From Rhodosporidiobolus odoratus (Eukaryota; Basidiomycota; Microbotryomycetes; Sporidiobolales; Sporidiobolaceae): a DNA stretch of 64,000 bases. Shown here piece after piece: positions 19,613 through 30,162 of the stretch. Position 1 is the stretch's first letter, and every line of letters starts with the position of its first letter. Both the position numbers and the translations under genes were made by a program. Where the stretch lies: positions 620,001 through 684,000 of the forward strand of contig JAOANU010000007.1 of the NCBI GenBank assembly GCA_034387635.1, read 5' to 3'. The notes under the pieces are model-generated. The model was not told the origin of the DNA and did no database searches. It saw nothing but the letters and a program-made list of their open reading frames with translations.

Positions 19613-22600
19613 CTAGACCCGACTCGCGGCCTTGAGCTTCTCCGCCATTTCTGCTGGTGCGATCAAGGAGGAAGATGTAGTAAAGCCGTATTCCGAGCGG
19701 ATGACTGTATAGAGTCGGCGACCAGCAGAAGAAGAAGCAGCAGAAGGGGGTCAGTGAAGGCCTTGTGCAAAGAGGATAGTGACGGGGAGAAGAAGAAGAG
19801 GAAGAAAGAGGGGGTACGAAGAAGGGGGTTATCGAGGGAGGAGCTGCTGGAGGCGGAGGAGTAAGGAAGGGAGGACGAAAGGACAGGCAACGTACGGTTA
19901 TAAAACGTCGCATAAACCTCGCCAACCTCTCCCAACAACGGAGGAACCAGCACTCTTACCGTCTTTTCTTCTCTCAAATACACCCGCATCTTCCTTACCA
20001 ACTTGTTTACCTCCTCTTGGATTCGAGTTTGGAATTGGGAATGGAGGGAGAGGACTTCTTCGGGGGTGGCCCAGGGTTGCTCGGAGAGGGCTGGGGGGGA
20101 AGAGGTGGAGGTCCCCGGGGAAGGGGAGGAGAGGAAGGAAGTACAGCGATCTAGGAAGGCTCGGACAGTGGGAGTGAGGGAGAGGGAGGAGGTGGTGATA
20201 AAGGTTTCGCAAGAGGCCTTGAGGGCAGAGTCAAGGTCCTATATCGTGGGAAACAAAGTATACTCTATCAGTACGAGTACGGGAAGGCAGGAAAAGAAAG
20301 GGGCGGTGGGAGGGGGAATGGAACGAAAACTCACCATTTTAGCATCCACCATCCTTTCCTCACCCGCACCAGCCACGAAGTGGGGCAGAGTCGTGAGCAA
20401 CGACCTCGGGTTGAAGAGTGCAGAAGAAGTCGTGCGGAGCAACGCGGACAGAGCCTCTGCGCACGCACGAGCGTGCGACGAGCGACCGGTTCGGAATTGC
20501 GTCAGTACAGGCAGACAGCATGAAGGAAAGGACGGGAAGGGGGCCAGGCAGGAAGAAAGGGACTAAAGAAGGAAAGACGAACCGGTCACGCTACCAAATT
20601 CGACTCCCCTCTCCCTCCTGACCAACTCAACCCCCTCTCCAATCGTAGCCACCAGCTCTTTCAGAATGAGCAAATGCCGGATCAGGAACAGTTGACCGTC
20701 GGCTTTCTTATCCTCGACGGCGGCGGACTCGCCTTCTCCCACCGCAACCGTGTCAGTGGCAGAAGAAGGAGAAGACGAGATTCGCAAAGCGGCAGCTTGA
20801 AGGGATTGACGGCAGAGGGTGAAGGCTTCAGAGGCGAAATCGGTAAAGATTGCGTTCTGGTTACGGTTCCGAGAAGAGAGAGAGAGACAGAGTGTAAGTC
20901 AGTGAGACCTCGGTGCTGACAAAGAGAGCCGACGAGTCGCGGCACGCGGGGCGGTGTACGAGGCTTCGGAATGAGAGATGAATGGGCATGAGAACACGCA
21001 CATTCACGCACCCCCTCAACCTCTCCAAAACCCACCTCGTCCTCCTCAAAGTAGCATACCACCCCTCCTCATCCTCCAACTCACCCTCACCCTTCCCCTC
21101 ATCCTTGCCCCCACTCCTCCTCAACAACCTCGCAGGATAATCCAACGCTTCCTTACTCGGTACGAAATGCAACACCTCACTTTGAATGACGGCTTGAGCT
21201 CGAAAGACGAGTCGAGTTTGAACGTCTTGGAGGATTGGATCGAGGAGGACGGCGAAACGGAGTCGACCTAGACCGCTTAGGTTGGGACTGAGGAGCGAGT
21301 CTTCATCATCGTTGGCTGGGTTGAGGTCGTCATCCTCTCCATCCCCATTCAGCCTTCCACCGACGCCACCACCACCACTACCACCAGCAGCCGCCGCCGC
21401 CGTACTAGTATCAAGCGCCATCATGCCATCAACAACCCCACACAGATCCACCAAAACCTGTAAACTCGGTTCATGCAAAACTCTAGGTCTCAAAACATCA
21501 TAAAGGTGATCGCACAACCCACTCAAAAACTTGTACGTCTCTTGGATTCCGGCTTTCGAAGCCCAGAACAGACCGGAGAGGTCCCATTCTGCCATGGCTA
21601 TGCTGCGGAGATAACCGCAGCCGGTTTTGCAGAGGTGGACGAGGTCGGATTTTGAGGGGTCCATGCGACGGACTTCTTCGGCGACATAGGGGGCGAGGAG
21701 GAGAGAGCGGGTGGAGAAGAATGTGGTGTGGCAGTCGAGGAGGAGTGGGGCGTAATCCTCGTCGGGGTTGAGGGCAGGAGGAGGGGGGTTTGGGGACGCC
21801 GAGGAAGGGCGCAGGGAAGATGAGCTGTGAGCAGAGTGGGGGTTCGCGGTGAGGGAAGAGGCAGGAGGTGTCGAGCGGGCTTCGAGTTCTCGAATCAGGA
21901 TCCGGAGGGAAGGGGCGAGTTGGGAGAATTTGGTGAAGAGTAGGGCTTGAAGGGCGGTCTCGGACAGGTCCTGCCAGGCGACGGAGCGTGGGTCAAGCGG
22001 GAACAAAGGGCACAATCAAACAGGCAGGAGCTTGGAGACGCAGTGAAAAATCTTGACTTGAGGGCTTACCTTTCCTCCACCTGCCGTGGCCATCTTGGCA
22101 ACCACATCTTCCCTGACCCGCTTGACGGCTGAGACAAAGTACATCTTGATGAGGGTCATAGACCGGGTCAGACATTGCTGGAACCTTAAGAGGTAGATGG
22201 GCGCGTCGAGGAAGTCGGTCTGCGGGAACGAAACCGAGAGGGGTCAAGAAGACTTGCGCGTCGTGGCTGCGAGCGAGAGAAGGCCGTACGTTCGCCCTGA
22301 GGTACTCCAAGCAGACTCCGACCCTGTCGAGCCCTTCGAGGAACTCTGGCCGTTCGACCACCATCTCGCCCGGTTCATTGAGCAACCTGACGCTTCTCTC
22401 GAGTTCCCTGAAGTACTCCAGCCTCTCACTCAAGGCCTGAGCGACTTCAGTCAAGTGCTGCTGTTCCTCGAGCAAAATCTCGCAGGCCGTCTGGAGAGAG
22501 GACGAGTTTTCCTGGACGTAGGAGAGGTTGGCCGAGAGTTCAGAGAGGAGGGCGAGCGAGTCGTCGACTGCGCCGGTGAGGTCTGTGCAAGTTGAGAGGT

Positions 22601-23067
22601 GGTCGTTCAGAGTAGAGAGGTGAGAACGGTAGGCAGACTCGTGAGCGGCTTCGAGCGAGGCTTCGACACGCGAGAACCAGTCGTGGAATTGCTGGGTTGA
22701 GGTGATCGGATCCCGGAGGGCGAGAGGGTCTGCCGGGGGCAATGAAGTTGATCCATTCGAGGTCAGGTGCGTGTTGGTGGTGCTCTCGGCAGGATTGAGG
22801 GAAGCGAGGTCGAGTCTTGGGCGGGTAGTGGGGAGAAGTGAAGCGGAGGGAGGAGTGGCTTTGGCGAGCTGCGAGCACAGATGAGTGGGTCAGCCGTGAG
22901 TGACGAGGTGTTTACATGCAGGCCGTGCGTACATGGTGTGGTAACTTTTTGACAGTTGCATGTTGTGCTACACGTTGAACAGAAGCGCTCTCGGCGGGAG
23001 ACAGCGGGGCGAGGTCGTTCCAATCGTCCAGGCTGAATTTTGAGCTAGTCGCCAGCTTACTGGCCAT
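19613..23067 (-). CDS. COG3: Conserved oligomeric Golgi complex subunit 3 (COG3/Sec34)
   Basis: Tethering subunit of the COG complex for retrograde intra-Golgi vesicle traffic. Start ATG at 23067 (MASKLATSSKFSLDDWNDLA). The next exon gives STQQFHDWFSRVEASLEAAH, LSTCTDLTGAVDDSLALLSEL and LLEEQQHLTEVAQALSERLE, typical of the Sec34 N-terminal coiled-coil region. Downstream exons give YLRANVRPSLARSHDAQVFL, VAEEVRRMDPSKSDLVHLCK, LFWASKAGIQETYKFLSGLC and IRHLLILKELVATIGEGVEL. The last exon ends VIRSEYGFTTSSSLIAPAEM... with stop TAG at 19613-19615. At least eight exons; boundaries approximate. It is divergent from the LAMTOR1-like gene, with 153 bp between start codons. Confidence 0.87.
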
Positions 23068-23220
23068 GGTGAGCAAATCAGCGAGAGCAGTATAGAGTGT
23101 ACCGAGGTTCGACCGATCCAGGTGAAGCCGAGCGAGCGAGCGAGGGTTGGCTCCGTTATCCGTTATCTCTCCTCGTTCTTTGGTGGAGGGTTGATCGTTA
23201 CCGTCACAGGGCCATACAGC
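23068..23220. promoter_or_regulatory. Short divergent promoter region (COG3 / LAMTOR1-like)
   Basis: 153 bp between the start codons of COG3 (-) and the Ragulator-like gene (+). No specific element recognised. Confidence 0.5.
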
Positions 23221-24506
23221 ATGACTGGAGTCCTGTCGAGCTACTTGTGCTGCTGCCTGGGTCGATCATCTCCCATAGAGGTCCGTTCCCCCTCCTACCC
23301 CCATCTCACTCACTCTTATCGCCTGCTCCACAGCATTCACTAGACCCAGAACGACAACCCCTCCTAAACCCAGACGTCCTCCCTACTCCACCTCCCCGCC
23401 TTCACACCCGAAGTACCCAAGAACACCAACGCGAACAAGAATCCCTCAAACACATCTTGAACCTCGCCAGCGACCGCATCATCAACATCTCCAACCCAAA
23501 CTTCCTCACCCCCACCCTCACTTCTACCTCACACAGTCGTACCCGCACTCGAATCCGCACCACCTCTTCCTCCTCCTCCTCGTTTACTTCCCCACTCCCT
23601 CCTCCTCCTCCTCCTCCTCCTCCTCCTCCTCCCGCAACCTCCGACTCGCTCTCCTCCTCCCCCACCCTCACCCACCGCTCCTCCTCTTCCTCAACCTCTC
23701 GAAGGGGAGACCGACCCGCCTCAACCTGGCGAGCTGACCCAGACGAGGCCCCTCTTGCCCCCGTTCGGGCGAGGGTCGTCACCCTCGGACCCAATTGGGA
23801 GGAAGCGCTCAGTCCGAGCCGGGATGGAGACGGCGAGCCCAGTCGGATTCGGGATGGACGAGGCAAAAGCCGGGTGGAGGGAATCGGTCGGTTGGATCAG
23901 GGAAAGGCACGGAGGGGGGGCACGAGGAGAAGCAGGCCGCCGAGTAGTCATTCCATGAGGACGTTGACGGGCAGAGGAGGCACCGCCGCCAAGGGAGTCG
24001 GTCAACCCTCGCCGTTGAGGCGAGGAGCGCAGGCCGTTGAGGACGATGAGGAGGAACTCGCCGAGGACGGGTCTCCGGATCAGGGCGAGGACGCAGAGGA
24101 GGAAGAGGAAGGAGATTACGACGACGACGAGCACGACGACGATGACGATGACGAGTCTCTGTACAACACGGTCGCAAGCTACAGGACGGCGAGGAGTAGG
24201 TATGCGGGAAGTACCATCGCAGGAAGCTACCTGTTACCGGAGGGACAGTTGAGGGATATGTGGGAAACTGAGGACGGCGATGAAGAAGCAAATGAACAAC
24301 GGGAAGAAGAGGTGTGCCTACCATCTCTCCTCCTAATTACCTCGAGTCGTTGCTCAAAAATCTCTGTCTCTCTCTCGCTTTTCCAACTGCAGCTCCGGGC
24401 AGCTATCGCCAAACTCGAGTCGGACATTGACAGCTGGACCCTGCCCAGTTTCGGTCCGTTCATCGCCGAGCTTGGAGGCGACCTCGACTCGGACAAACGT
24501 AACTAG
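23221..24506 (+). CDS. LAMTOR1/Ego1 (Meh1)-like lysosomal membrane anchor
   Basis: Probable membrane anchor of the Ragulator/EGO complex, which holds Rag GTPases and TORC1 at the vacuole. Three exons: 23221-23280, 23334-24311 and 24393-24506 (383 residues). The N-terminus MTGVLSSYLCCCLGRSSPIE has a Cys triplet (likely palmitoylation), then PERQPLL and QESLKHILNLASDRIINIS, which match the LAMTOR1 pattern of lipidated N-terminus, acidic dileucine and 'IL..A...II.IS' helix. Gly2, used for myristoylation in animal LAMTOR1, is Thr here. The middle is a long disordered insert with a poly-Pro run and an acidic DDDEHDDDDDDES stretch. The last exon, LRAAIAKLESDIDSW, may be a short helix. The 81-nt intron 2 has no stop in frame, so its retention would still give a protein. 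Confidence 0.65.
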
Positions 24507-25026
24507 TCCTACCTCCTACGGCCCTTTCTTCCCCTTCTACGGGGACAGCCGTTTGGTCCCTTGGCTTCCTTCTCCCTCACGCGCCGGACTCCTTGCCACC
24601 TATGACGCCCCCCGTTTCCGCTATCCTCGCGGTCGCGCCTTCGCATGGTAGAGCTCCAGAGTAGTTGCCGATTTCGCGGTTTGTGTTCGCGATCATCTTT
24701 TCGCCCCCTTGCCCAGATTCTTGCACTCGATACCCCTTCCCCTTTACCCTAACATGCATCGCTTCGTATGACTCTGTCATGTCACTCTACATCGAGCCAT
24801 CACCGTTGTGCCGTCAGTTTGTGCAGTTTTTGGTTTGTGTTTTTGTGTAGTAGCGTTTTGTGCTATTTCACCCTAATCCGCGGTGAAGAGTATGACAGGG
24901 CGTGTGCTCCTGCGGTGTATGACGAGCGCGAGCGCAAGATCAGCGCCATTGTCGCTTCTAGTCGCAATTGGTTCAACTTGCTCTCGCGCGGCTTCTCGTC
25001 TTCTTCTATTCGTCACCTCACGCAAC
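24507..25026. other. Intergenic: no gene recognised
   Basis: 520 bp between two + strand genes. Short open frames only; presumed 3' UTR and promoter. Confidence 0.5.
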
Positions 25027-26782
25027 ATGCCTCAAACCCGTGCATCAAGAGCACCAGCCGAAGAGGCAGAAGAGCCTCGACAGGCTCCTACAGCCCTCGT
25101 GACCAACAACCAAACAACTTCAACCTTACCATCATCGTCATCTCCCAAAAAACGCAAACCTCGTCCCGTCGAACCTCTCTTTGAGCGTAAGCAAAAGCGT
25201 GTAAAGACTCAATCAGTGATTGGGCGCCCTCTGCCTGGTGTATCGGGATTGGGCAGGCCTGCTTCCGGATTGGAAGAGGAGAGTGATTTGAGGAGGAGGA
25301 TCGGCGAGAAACAGTCTCCTGGAGATGGTCAATTAGACTATGAACTCAGTACGCTATACTCTCTCTCTCTCCTTCCCAGTCCCCCCTGAATCTCAACTCT
25401 CACCTCGAACCTTGGATCCACAGCTCATCCCCTCCCCTCCCGCTCTCCTACCACTCTAACCTTCTCCTTCCCCGACTATCCCGATTTCAGTCCTAATCTC
25501 AGTCCAGAAGAGATTATCCGCAGAGGTGCGTTTGATGGAGGGTACTTTAGACCGGTCAAGAGTAGGAAGAGTGGTAGGGAACTGCATGAGGATTGGGGGG
25601 ATTTGCCCAAAGGTACGAAACGAACTGTGCCGCCCCTAGTAGACTGGTACGGTACTGATTTCTCTGCTGCTTGCTGTCAACGCCCGGATCCGGCTCGTAC
25701 AGAGTGGTATGAGGGACTCGACACTTCCATGGTCAGTCTCTTTTTCTCTCGTCCTTTCTTTTCTGCAATCGTTTCCTCTCTCCTCTCGAGGGCTTTCCTG
25801 CTGACTTTCGATTGTCTGTACTCTCGACGATCCCTACTCTCTCTCGATCAACGCCAATCACGATTCCCGTCGCCTCGTCTTTCACTGTCCCGCCATCCCT
25901 CGCTCCCTCCTTCCCTTTCCCGAAACCTACAGTACCTCACCCGCCCGGAACTTGTCGCTCCCGCCGACATCGAGACTTCTGTGAATCGGTGGCAAGCCAA
26001 GATGGGACAGGGGTATGAAGAATGGGAGAAGAATGGTTGGATTGTCGGTGCGTGACTCCTCTTTGACGTCCCTTCTCCCTTCACTGAGCTTGATGAAGAT
26101 ACTGGACAAGATGTAGCGAGGTTGTTGACGAGAGGATTGTACGCACAGCGGAATATGATGCGAGAGGTTGGTTTCAGTGGTACTATCGCGTAAGTAGCTC
26201 TCATTCTTTCCTTGCCTGATTCTTCCCTCATGTCCGAAGTAACTCGACACCTGACGAGCCCCGCATCTCTCCTCTTCCTCGTTCCCTCCAAACCTCCATC
26301 CTCCCCGACGGTTCCACCCACCCCTCCCACGCTTCCTCGCGAGCAGTTCTACCTAGGCCGCCGAACCCCAGACGACGACCGTCAAGTTCGACGTTGGAAA
26401 GGCGTAGCCGGAGAACAAAGCGGTCGGTGGAGACGGATTTTCCTCGAAAAGTATCGGAAGAATAGGGTTAGAGTGGTTGATCAGGAGGTTGAATTGGTTA
26501 GTAAGGGGATTAGGCAGACTTTGAACCATTGGGTGCGTTCCTGTCCTCTTCTTCTGCCTGGTCGCGCTGTCTAAGTCAACGCGGCGGAGATGGTTTGACG
26601 GATTTCGAGGCGTGATAGACACGGAAATGGCAACGAGGGACCCGCAGCTAATCAGTTTGACTTGCTTCTTTGGGACGCAGGCCTACGACCCTACAACCGA
26701 GGATCTGAATCGCTTTCGGGTGGAAAAGGGGGAGCAGGTAACTACGGCTGAGGTTGAGGAAGCGGAAGCAGGGGAGGGTTAA
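25027..26782 (+). CDS. Conserved eukaryotic protein of unknown function (RGWFQWY / GRR-DDDRQ motif)
   Basis: Seven exons that join in frame: 25027-25348, 25424-25612, 25703-25731, 25933-26047, 26149-26189, 26347-26532 and 26681-26782 (327 residues). The N-terminus is Ser/Lys-rich with a basic cluster SPKKRKPRP that could be a nuclear signal. The conserved core reads LSPEEIIRRGAFDGGYFRPV, LPKEWYEGLD, YEEWEKNGWIV, YDARGWFQWYYRFYLGRR, TPDDDRQVRRWKGVAG, GRWRRIFLEKYRK and IRQTLNHWAYD. I know such 'RGWFQWY...GRR..DD.RQ..RW' blocks from conserved hypothetical proteins of fungi and other eukaryotes, but know of no established function. Confidence 0.8.
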
Positions 26783-26977
26783 AATACGGGATGCAATACA
26801 GCCTTCCGCATAGCATTTTCTTCCTTTCTGTCCAGAACATGCGCGTCACAGAGGGAGCGAGGGAGACACAGGAGAGTATAAAGAGCCATCTCTGCTCGCA
26901 CTTTCGACCTTGAACTTGTTCTCCCAGGCGGAAAGCAGGAGAAGGAGAGAATCTCAGTTTCGCCTCTCTGCATTGGA

Positions 26978-29680
26978 CTACGTCAACCTATTGAGCAGCC
27001 CGCCCCCTCCTCCTCCTCCTGCAGCAGCATCCGCACCCACATTCCCCCCGCCTCTCCCACCTTTCCCCTTCCCTCTCCCCCTCCCTCTCCCCCTCGTCGT
27101 TCGCGTCGAGCTATCACCGCTCAACCTCGCCTCAAGACTTCTCGACTCACCTTGCCCTCTCCCGTGGCCTTGCCCTTGCGCTTGTCTCTGCCCTTGCTGA
27201 AGATTAGAGTGAGAGTGAGGGTGTGGGTGATTCCAACCCTGAGACCCTCGAGATTGAGGATGATTTCCCGCCCCTACCGGTGTTCCTCCCCCTCCTCCTC
27301 TTCCTAAGTCTCCCGCACTTGATCCTGGACGTTGCTGTTGACCGCCCCTTCCACCACCACCACCACCCCTGACCGCCCCACCTCTCCCACCTCGATTCCC
27401 CCACTGCGGCGTATGTCCACCACCCATCACCACAGAAGGGGGAGGAGGAGCCGCTGGCGGAGGCGTAGGAAACTGCTGTTGCTGCTGGTGAGAAACTGGA
27501 GAGTAGGGACTGCCAGGTAAGAAAGCTGGAGGGGGACCTTTTTGCGCCTTCCCCGTGTTGGCGCCGTTCTTGACTCGCACCCCCACAGCCAGCCCGGTGG
27601 TGTTAGTGAGAGAGGGAAGTGGAATGTGATTTGCAGAAGAGGTTGCTGAAGAAGAAGAAGAGGTGAAAGAGGGTTGACGAGTCGCGCTTGTCTTACGCTG
27701 CTGTGGCTGCTGCTGCTGGGTAAGGCCAGCTGCGCTCGGAGGGAGAGGTTGGGAAGAAAGGGACAGGGAGGAAGAGGTAGAGTTTGTGCGAGAATAGGTA
27801 GGTCCGTTGATGGCACCGCCGACGCGAGACGAAGGAGGAGGGGAAGGATGCGAACCAGCTCCGCTACCACCACCACCGAGGCGGTGGAGGAGAGAAGATC
27901 CCGCTTGAAGGCCGAACCCGTTAGCACCTCCTCCACTATCCTCGCTTCTCCCCCTACTCTCGGTCCTCCTCCGTTTCTTCCTCGCCCGCTTACTCTCCGG
28001 CACAGCTACTCCGGACAGAGCCGGATTCGCCCCCTCCGCCGCGGCTGCTCCAATAATGTGTATCTCCCCATCCTTGGGCGCCTGGCAAACCTGCTCTTGT
28101 GCAGGAGGAGGAGGAGGAGTTCCTGCTTCGACGCTCTGCAAGACAGAAGAGGGACCTCCGACATGGAGGGAAAAAGGAGGGCCGGGGTCAAAGGAAGGGG
28201 TCCGCGAGGCGCCTAACACTTCTTTGTTCTCCTCCTTGCCGTCCCGCATCTCTTCATCTGCGTCCAGCAGGACGACGTCCGGGTACTCCTGTGGCTGCTT
28301 GTCCGTTGGCGCAGCTGACGGAGGACGCGAGTCGCTGAGTCGCTCGGCGAGGCTTGCAGCACTTGACGGATGCGGGGTCGCGGCCGGGGGAGGGGAGAAC
28401 GAAGGTGCGATGAGGGAGATGGCGGGAGAAGGTGAGCGCGAACGCTCGTGTTGAGGGGGAGGATGAGGAGCCGCGACAGGGGCTACGGACAACGACGAAG
28501 GTGGAGTTGTCCCCGCTTGGTCGTCAACGGACGCAGCAGGTTGAATCCTTGCCTCCTCCGCCCGTTCCACCTCAATTTCCGCTTCCCTCGCGCACCGCTT
28601 CTCCCGATGCTCCCTACCGTACTCCTCCCTCCACAGCCTCTCCTTGACCTCGTCTTCATACAGATCTCCCCACTCCCACGCAATCGCTTTCCCACTCGTC
28701 TCCGCAAACTCAGCCTTGACATCCCACCTATTTGCAATCCTAACCTTCAAAACCTCCTGCATCGCCTCGGTCCTCTTCTCAAAATCGAGGAATCCGACGT
28801 AAGCTGTTCGGGAAAGAGAATCGGCGGGTTGAGGTTGGAAAAGCATGCTTGCGTCGGGGGAGCAGAAAGAAGGGAAGAGCGAGAGGAGCGCGGAACGAGA
28901 GGTGATTTCGCGGACGAAGAGGTTGGTGAGGTGCAGAGCATGGACACGTTTGGCGATCCGAGGCGGAAGAGGGTCGCGTCTTGAGGGCGGGGGGGGGAGC
29001 TCGAAGGGAGGAGAGGGAGGACGAGGGCGTTTGAGGGAACGGGAGGCGGCGGACTGAGGCAGAGGGAGTCGGGGAGACGACCACGCGCTAGTATTGCTGT
29101 TCGCCGAGCTCGGAGCTGGCGCGGGAGATTGGGCGGCAGATGCAGTTTGGGCGGGAGTAGGTAAGTGTCCCCGTGACCTCGCCGCAATACTCGGCTTGAT
29201 ATCCCCCGCAACGCGAGTCGCGCCCTCCCGACCTTCCCCTATCGACGGCGTTCCCGTCGCCGCTTTACTGCTCGCCCGTTCGCCGTTCTGCGTTGCTGCT
29301 TCTGCTGCCGCCGCCGCTAACCCTTTCTCCCTGCGTTTCCTGACGACCCGTTCCGCCCGTAACACGTCTAGCTCTTCCGCCTCTGGGTGAAACTGCACAC
29401 AGAGCAGCTGCTCGTCGCTGAGCTCTTCCAGCCTGCTCTGCTCGAGGTCGTAATTCAGCGGGAGGAGGGCAAGCTGGTCCTCCTTCGACGCGGGTATTTG
29501 TCGTCCTATTTTGGCGAGTCGATTACGCGTACGTTCCCTCAAGCGGAAGAATAGTCGATACACATGTTGAGTGTCTGCGTAGTCGTAGCTGGAGTGTAGA
29601 CATGCGAGCGCAAGTTGAGTTGAAGTGAGCGAGGTGAGGGGGAGGAGGGGGAAGTCGAGAGGATGTAGGTGCAGTGCCAT
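26978..29680 (-). CDS. Large Gly/Arg-rich protein with RRM-like region (paralogue of 46633-50109)
   Basis: Uninterrupted 900-codon frame starting MALHLHPLDFPLLPL. Residues about 10-130 hold two copies of a ~45-residue motif: TSTQLALACLHSSYDYADTQ and SDEQLLCVQFHPEAEELDVL, each followed by a basic helix. At about residues 230-350 a segment with LTNLFVREITSRSALLSLF, AYVGFLDFEKRTEAM and AIAWEWGDLYEDEVKERLW resembles an RRM-type fold with an unusual W-E-W-G-D extension. The rest is low-complexity: Ser/Pro-rich, then RGG/GRG repeats near the C-terminus ([17 protein letters not shown]), typical of RNA-binding proteins. No family name is recognised; RNA binding is inferred. It shares its N-terminal motif and WEWGD block with the gene at 46633. 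Confidence 0.7.
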   Translation of the reverse strand: MALHLHPLDFPLLPLTSLTSTQLALACLHSSYDYADTQHVYRLFFRLRERTRNRLAKIGRQIPASKEDQLALLPLNYDLEQSRLEELSDEQLLCVQFHPEAEELDVLRAERVVRKRREKGLAAAAAEAATQNGERASSKAATGTPSIGEGREGATRVAGDIKPSIAARSRGHLPTPAQTASAAQSPAPAPSSANSNTSAWSSPRLPLPQSAASRSLKRPRPPSPPFELPPPPSRRDPLPPRIAKRVHALHLTNLFVREITSRSALLSLFPSFCSPDASMLFQPQPADSLSRTAYVGFLDFEKRTEAMQEVLKVRIANRWDVKAEFAETSGKAIAWEWGDLYEDEVKERLWREEYGREHREKRCAREAEIEVERAEEARIQPAASVDDQAGTTPPSSLSVAPVAAPHPPPQHERSRSPSPAISLIAPSFSPPPAATPHPSSAASLAERLSDSRPPSAAPTDKQPQEYPDVVLLDADEEMRDGKEENKEVLGASRTPSFDPGPPFSLHVGGPSSVLQSVEAGTPPPPPAQEQVCQAPKDGEIHIIGAAAAEGANPALSGVAVPESKRARKKRRRTESRGRSEDSGGGANGFGLQAGSSLLHRLGGGGSGAGSHPSPPPSSRVGGAINGPTYSRTNSTSSSLSLSSQPLPPSAAGLTQQQQPQQRKTSATRQPSFTSSSSSATSSANHIPLPSLTNTTGLAVGVRVKNGANTGKAQKGPPPAFLPGSPYSPVSHQQQQQFPTPPPAAPPPPSVVMGGGHTPQWGNRGGRGGAVRGGGGGGRGGQQQRPGSSAGDLGRGGGGGTPVGAGNHPQSRGSQGWNHPHPHSHSNLQQGQRQAQGQGHGRGQGESRSLEARLSGDSSTRTTRGRGRGRGKGKGGRGGGNVGADAAAGGGGGGGLLNRLT

Positions 29681-30162
29681 AGTGGCTAGACACCACTGGT
29701 TCAGTGTTGTATGATACTAAGCAAGCTGTTGGAGCGGATCGACGATGGCTGGACGAGGGAAACGAAAAGTGCCGTTTGCTGCTCTGTCGTGAGAACGCTC
29801 GCGGACTATTCTGACCGCCCAGGTCGATGGTAGTCTGACTCTACTTGGTGCTCGGAAGGGCAATGGCCAAGGTCTCGCCTCGAAACTGGCTTTTTCGCGC
29901 AGTCGTCCCCGACATCGCACGAGCACCACACGAGAACGGCTACCACGCCGCGTAAGGCTCCAGACTGATGTCGGTCCAGATCCACAGCGAAGATAGACCA
30001 GCATGCTAGGGGAGCTATGACCGCCGTGATGTGAAAGCGCCGCGACTTTGGGAAAGAAAAGTAACAAGGATATACCCGAACCTTGCTCCGTAGTGCAATA
30101 CAGACAACATACGTTCCTATGTATCCGTTACACCCCGCATACTTCGCGCCCTTCCTCTCCGT
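29681..30162. other. Intergenic: promoter side of the RGG protein and 3' flank of the chitosanase
   Basis: About 480 bp without a recognisable exon or repeat. Confidence 0.5.
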
